Virus record (IMG/VR): IMGVR_UViG_3300033571_010750 | Coordinates: 1-31,475 of that record | Origin: a virus | DNA length: 31,475 bases | Strand: one strand, 5' to 3' | Part shown: piece by piece, positions 29,448 to 31,475 of the stretch | How positions within the stretch are numbered: position 1 is the stretch's first letter | Layout of the letters: every line of letters starts with the position of its first letter | Translations under genes and position numbers: made by a program | Notes under the pieces: generated by a model | What the model was told of the DNA's origin: nothing | Databases searched by the model: none | Seen by the model: only the letters and a program-made list of their open reading frames with translations

Positions 29448-29851
29448 GCGGCCCCCATCGTGCTAAACACAGCCGAGCGCGTGCTTTGCGGCAGATCACG
29501 CAGGCACAAGTTCCAATGGTCAAACAACCGCGCTTGCAACGGCACAAACGCGCGCACCTTCAGCGCCATGCCGCTTTTGTTGTCGCGCCTCATGTAGCGA
29601 ATATCCGCGCCGTCTGTGCGCTTGATGATCTTGCCCACGTGCCGCAGATGATTCAGCGCGTTGGAAACCTTTTTGTTGATGGCTTTCGCGGGCATGTCAT
29701 CGCCTGCAAACGCCGCAATCTCAGGCGCCGCGCACAGTTCGGCGTGATTCATGTCTTGCGCTGATTTCGCAAGCAAATCGAGTATGGCGTTGCTGATTCC
29801 TGTCCCCGCGCATACGTGCTTCCCATTGCTCACAAAGCGGCTGTTTACCAT
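29444..29851 (-). CDS. Probable winged-helix early protein
   Basis: A 135-residue protein with a helical segment (TGISNAILDLLAKSAQDMNH) and a helix-turn-helix-like part (MPAKAINKKVSNALNHLRHV, then GKIIKRTDGADIRY), suggesting a second small DNA-binding protein in the early operon. The name and role are not recognised. It overlaps the upstream gene by 7 nt and the downstream one by 4 nt. Confidence 0.62.
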   Translation of the reverse strand: MVNSRFVSNGKHVCAGTGISNAILDLLAKSAQDMNHAELCAAPEIAAFAGDDMPAKAINKKVSNALNHLRHVGKIIKRTDGADIRYMRRDNKSGMALKVRAFVPLQARLFDHWNLCLRDLPQSTRSAVFSTMGAA

Positions 29852-30042
29852 TCGCGTCCCCTCCTGGTTAGTTGACCAATTGACCGGCGCGCGCGCTCTG
29901 CGAGCACCTTGATTTCGAGTCGAGCAATGTCGGCAATGCGATCAATCACAAGCTCGTGCGCCGGGCGTTGTGTCGGCGTCTGCGGTGGCGGCGGTAGGTC
30001 GTGCAGCGCGCGGCGCAGTTGGGCAAGGTTAAATTCGCTCAT
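29845..30042 (-). CDS. Small early protein downstream of cII
   Basis: A 65-residue protein. A Pro-rich segment (DLPPPPQTPTQRP) is followed by a basic helix (LEIKVLAERARRSIGQLTRR). The ATG at 30042 overlaps the cII stop as ATGA. A longer reading upstream is a shadow of cII. Not recognised as a family. Confidence 0.6.
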   Translation of the reverse strand: MSEFNLAQLRRALHDLPPPPQTPTQRPAHELVIDRIADIARLEIKVLAERARRSIGQLTRRGREW

Positions 30043-30356
30043 GACTCCTCCCATTCCAGTTGATCGGTGCTTTCCATCTGCGATAGATGTTGCTTCGCGA
30101 GCGTCATGATTGCGTTGATCTGCTTCTGGTCGAAGCACTTCGCGCTCTGCGGAACAACCTTTAACCCTGCGGCATCAAGGTATGCCGCGACATCCTGCAA
30201 GCCACCGGCAATCCACTTCGACACCTTTGATTCGCACACACCTACAGCGCGAGCCACCTGCACCTGTCCGGTTCTGTGAAGGGCCGACAAGATCGTTGCC
30301 TCGATCTTTCTCGCTCTTTCCGATTGCTGTCGTGAAGATGTCTGCATGTCAGTCAC
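30039..30356 (-). CDS. cII: CII-like transcriptional activator
   Basis: A 105-residue protein resembling lambda CII, the activator that promotes lysogeny. SERARKIEATILSALHRTGQ leads into a helix-turn-helix (VQVARAVGVCESKVSKWIAG), then LKVVPQSAKCFDQKQINAI, the usual CII order. The GTG at 30356 has a GGAGG ribosome site at 7 nt; an ATG three codons on is an alternative. It lies just downstream of the cro-distal terminator, exactly as cII lies after tR1 in lambda. Confidence 0.85.
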   Translation of the reverse strand: MTDMQTSSRQQSERARKIEATILSALHRTGQVQVARAVGVCESKVSKWIAGGLQDVAAYLDAAGLKVVPQSAKCFDQKQINAIMTLAKQHLSQMESTDQLEWEES

Positions 30357-30370
30357 TTACCTACCTCCCC

Positions 30371-30409
30371 AAAAAAATACCCCCGCGCCGGGAATCCCCA
30401 GCGCAGGGG
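30371..30409 (-). terminator. tR1-like intrinsic terminator between cro and cII
   Basis: On the minus strand a 9-bp stem (CCCCTGCGC / GCGCGGGGG, one G-U pair) closes a 12-nt loop that can itself pair, and is followed by TATTTTTTT. It ends 15 nt before the cII start. Position and form match lambda tR1, where antitermination controls cII and downstream genes. No N-like gene was recognised in the window. Confidence 0.82.
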
Positions 30410-30541
30410 CAAAGCTCGCAGAGAGGGAGGAGGAACCCCGCGAGCAATCCATGCGGTTCACCACGCCGCAGGACACGCACATCAGCGCGCACCTTGGGGA
30501 TGCGCTGCGTGCTGTGTTTGTTGAAAGGGGTAGGCGGTGAG

Positions 30542-30775
30542 TCATGCTGCCGCTTTACTGTTGCGGATGTACTGCCAATCAACGTCATCGCGCAGAGATT
30601 CAACAGTTATCGCGCCACTGGACTCGCGTTCAATGTTGATGCACAGCGACTCACCAAGGCTTTGTCCGGCGCTGATGGCCTTGCGGAGATACGCCAAGGT
30701 TGTGCCGCACCGCTTGCAAAACGGCTCGCGCTCCGGGATCGGCATTGCGTTTAGGTACTCGAGTAGGTTTTTCAT
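30542..30775 (-). CDS. cro: Cro/YdaS-like repressor
   Basis: A 77-residue protein of the YdaS/Cro-like type (MKNLLEYLNAMPIPEREPFC, then KRCGTTLAYLRKAISAGQSL, ending ESLRDDVDWQYIRN). It is the first gene of the leftward early operon, divergent from the CI-like gene with two operators between them. No ribosome site precedes the ATG and the likely promoter -10 box is six bases upstream, so the mRNA may be leaderless. Confidence 0.85.
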   Translation of the reverse strand: MKNLLEYLNAMPIPEREPFCKRCGTTLAYLRKAISAGQSLGESLCINIERESSGAITVESLRDDVDWQYIRNSKAAA

Positions 30776-30781
30776 GCGCAG

Positions 30782-30810
30782 ATATTACCGAATGGTAATG
30801 TTTTCTGCAA
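30782..30810 (-). promoter_or_regulatory. Probable cro promoter (PR-like)
   Basis: TTGCAG and TAATAT separated by 17 nt on the minus strand; the -10 ends six bases before the cro ATG. Both boxes are imperfect. The -10 and spacer overlap operator 1 and the -35 touches operator 2, which supports a repressed promoter. Confidence 0.55.
30784..30799. promoter_or_regulatory. Immunity operator 1
   Basis: ATTACC-GAAT-GGTAAT has perfect 6-bp arms, overlapping the cro -10 region. It shares half-sites with operator 2. Confidence 0.75.
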
Positions 30811-30824
30811 TACCTTTCAGTAAT
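30809..30824. promoter_or_regulatory. Immunity operator 2
   Basis: AATACC-TTTC-AGTAAT repeats the half-sites of operator 1 (TACC and GTA at the same places) with a different centre. Its start is 25 bp from the start of operator 1. It lies between the divergent cro and CI-like genes. Confidence 0.65.
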
Positions 30825-30845
30825 TTCAAAGATTGCGGACGGAGC

Positions 30846-30858
30846 GGATAATTTATCC
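30846..30858 (+). promoter_or_regulatory. Palindrome with -10-like box at the CI start
   Basis: GGATAA-T-TTATCC ends directly before the CI ATG and contains GATAAT, a good -10 box (30847-30852). The preceding -35 is weak. A start site here would give a leaderless CI mRNA, as at lambda PRM. The GGAG upstream is 14 nt from the ATG, too far for a normal ribosome site. It could also be a third operator. Confidence 0.42.
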
Positions 30859-31293
30859 ATGAATATTCAAGAAGTTAGGCGCTCAAGGCTCCGTCAATTG
30901 ATCCGGGAAAAGTTCAACAACCGGCAAGCGGACTTTGTTGCGGCGACAGAGATCAACCAAGGAGAGCTGTCATCGCTTTTAAAAACAAAGTCATTTGGCG
31001 AAAAGAAAGCCCGCAAGATTGAATTGCTTGTAAACGCCTCGCCTGGCTGGTTGGATCAAAAAACGGATCAACCGGAACAAGCGGCAATCAATACCGACCA
31101 AGACCCCCGTGCGGCACTACTGGTGGAGGACTACTTCTGGCTGACTGAGGCGGAAAAAAAGAAGGTGCTGGCCGAGGTAAAGGCAATGGCCGATGGCAAC
31201 CGCATCGTGATTAAGGAAATGTCCGGGAAACTTAACCCGCCTCCAGACGAGTACGTAGGCAAGATTTTGAACGGGAAAAAGGCGAAGCGATGA
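30859..31293 (+). CDS. Short CI-like repressor without peptidase domain
   Basis: A 144-residue protein divergent from cro. Residues ~8-52 (RSRLRQLIREKFNNRQADFV, then TEINQGELSSLLKTKSFGEK) are an HTH of the phage-repressor type. The rest is a charged helix and tail, with no LexA/S24 peptidase signature and no Ser-Lys dyad motif. It therefore probably cannot autocleave with RecA, and induction must work by another route such as an antirepressor. Stop and next start overlap (ATGA). Confidence 0.83.
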   Translation: MNIQEVRRSRLRQLIREKFNNRQADFVAATEINQGELSSLLKTKSFGEKKARKIELLVNASPGWLDQKTDQPEQAAINTDQDPRAALLVEDYFWLTEAEKKKVLAEVKAMADGNRIVIKEMSGKLNPPPDEYVGKILNGKKAKR

Positions 31294-31418
31294 GATATTT
31301 CATTCTGGCAATGGCGTTGTTAGCGCAGCAATATCCAAGACCATCGACATCAAACCCCTTCGGCGGGAAAAAAATACGCCGTCATCACCATGTGGCCAAG
31401 GAGAGCGCCGGATTATGA
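31290..31418 (+). CDS. Small protein coupled to the repressor
   Basis: A 42-residue ORF whose ATG overlaps the repressor stop (ATGA). It has a hydrophobic N-terminus (MRYFILAMALLAQQ), possibly a signal or anchor, and a basic His-rich end (RRHHHVAKESAGL). Overlaps on both sides favour a real gene. It would be made in the lysogen with the repressor. Not recognised. Confidence 0.5.
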   Translation: MRYFILAMALLAQQYPRPSTSNPFGGKKIRRHHHVAKESAGL

Positions 31419-31475
31419 AAATCTGTGGATACATTCTTGCTGTCTTGGCTGTGGTGTGGTTCATAAACGGGCTTA
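31415..31475 (+). CDS. Small membrane protein, cut by window end
   Basis: An ORF starting with an ATGA overlap on the previous small ORF; 20 residues are visible (MKICGYILAVLAVVWFINGL), forming one hydrophobic span, before the window ends. It could be a lysogen-expressed membrane protein. Function and length are unknown. Confidence 0.45.
   Translation, partial: MKICGYILAVLAVVWFINGL

Noticed and set aside
30346-30540. 64-codon plus-strand ORF opposite the cro-cII gap
   Set aside because: It lies antisense to the cII start and terminator and has no ribosome site or recognisable domain.
30357-30545. 62-codon minus-strand ORF overlapping cro by ATGA
   Set aside because: The overlap is suggestive, but the frame runs through the terminator stem and T-run. 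The product is Ser/Cys/Gly-rich and unlike a protein.

Overview
The window is almost entirely the genome of a temperate podovirus (short-tailed phage) of a high-GC proteobacterium. It combines T7/Bordetella BPP-1-style morphogenesis genes with lambda-style lysogeny control. A betaproteobacterial (Burkholderiales-like) host is the most likely reading, inferred from the GC-rich coding and from the 45-bp attachment core, which matches the 3' end of a bacterial tRNA-His(GTG). The genus cannot be read from the window. No rRNA, complete tRNA, IS element, CRISPR array, reverse transcriptase or phage-type RNA/DNA polymerase was seen.

Layout. Positions 1-1358 (+): a tyrosine integrase whose N-terminus lies outside the window and whose 3' end is the tRNA-His attachment core, followed by a translationally coupled zinc-ribbon gene. 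Positions 1383-25119 (-) hold the late genes, transcribed right to left: two small proteins, portal, three beta-rich structural proteins, a Bbp19-like protein, scaffold, major capsid, an unknown structural protein, an intrinsic terminator, gatekeeper and nozzle (tail tubular A/B), a lysis cassette (HExxH membrane protein, two holin-like proteins, GH108 endolysin, nested Rz/Rz1), five internal virion proteins, terminase small and large subunits, and a T7-type tail fibre. Positions 25189-30775 (-) hold the early operon: cro, a tR1-like terminator, cII, small winged-helix and zinc proteins, a cytosine methyltransferase, a VRR-NUC nuclease, a DUF1376 replication protein containing repeats that look like an origin, and small proteins. 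Positions 30859-31475 (+): a short CI-like repressor without a peptidase domain and two tiny coupled ORFs.

Two plus-strand units interrupt the leftward operons. One is a two-TM protein at 5316-5588. The other is a self-contained two-gene cassette at 27251-27814: a strong promoter with a palindromic operator in its spacer, a small acidic protein and an HTH protein. This is the architecture of anti-CRISPR/aca or toxin-antitoxin cassettes.

The strongest unlabelled signal is an identical 17-bp element forming a GTCGG-GAAA-CCGAC hairpin. It occurs three times, always on the leftward strand, each directly after a stop codon and just before a transcriptional block (late genes, capsid, tail fibre). 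The copy before the capsid gene is followed by three further hairpins, which makes the 185-nt capsid leader a candidate structured RNA.

The attachment core has phage genes on both sides. The DNA is therefore in the unintegrated (attP) configuration, or is a tandem lysogen, rather than a simple prophage end.
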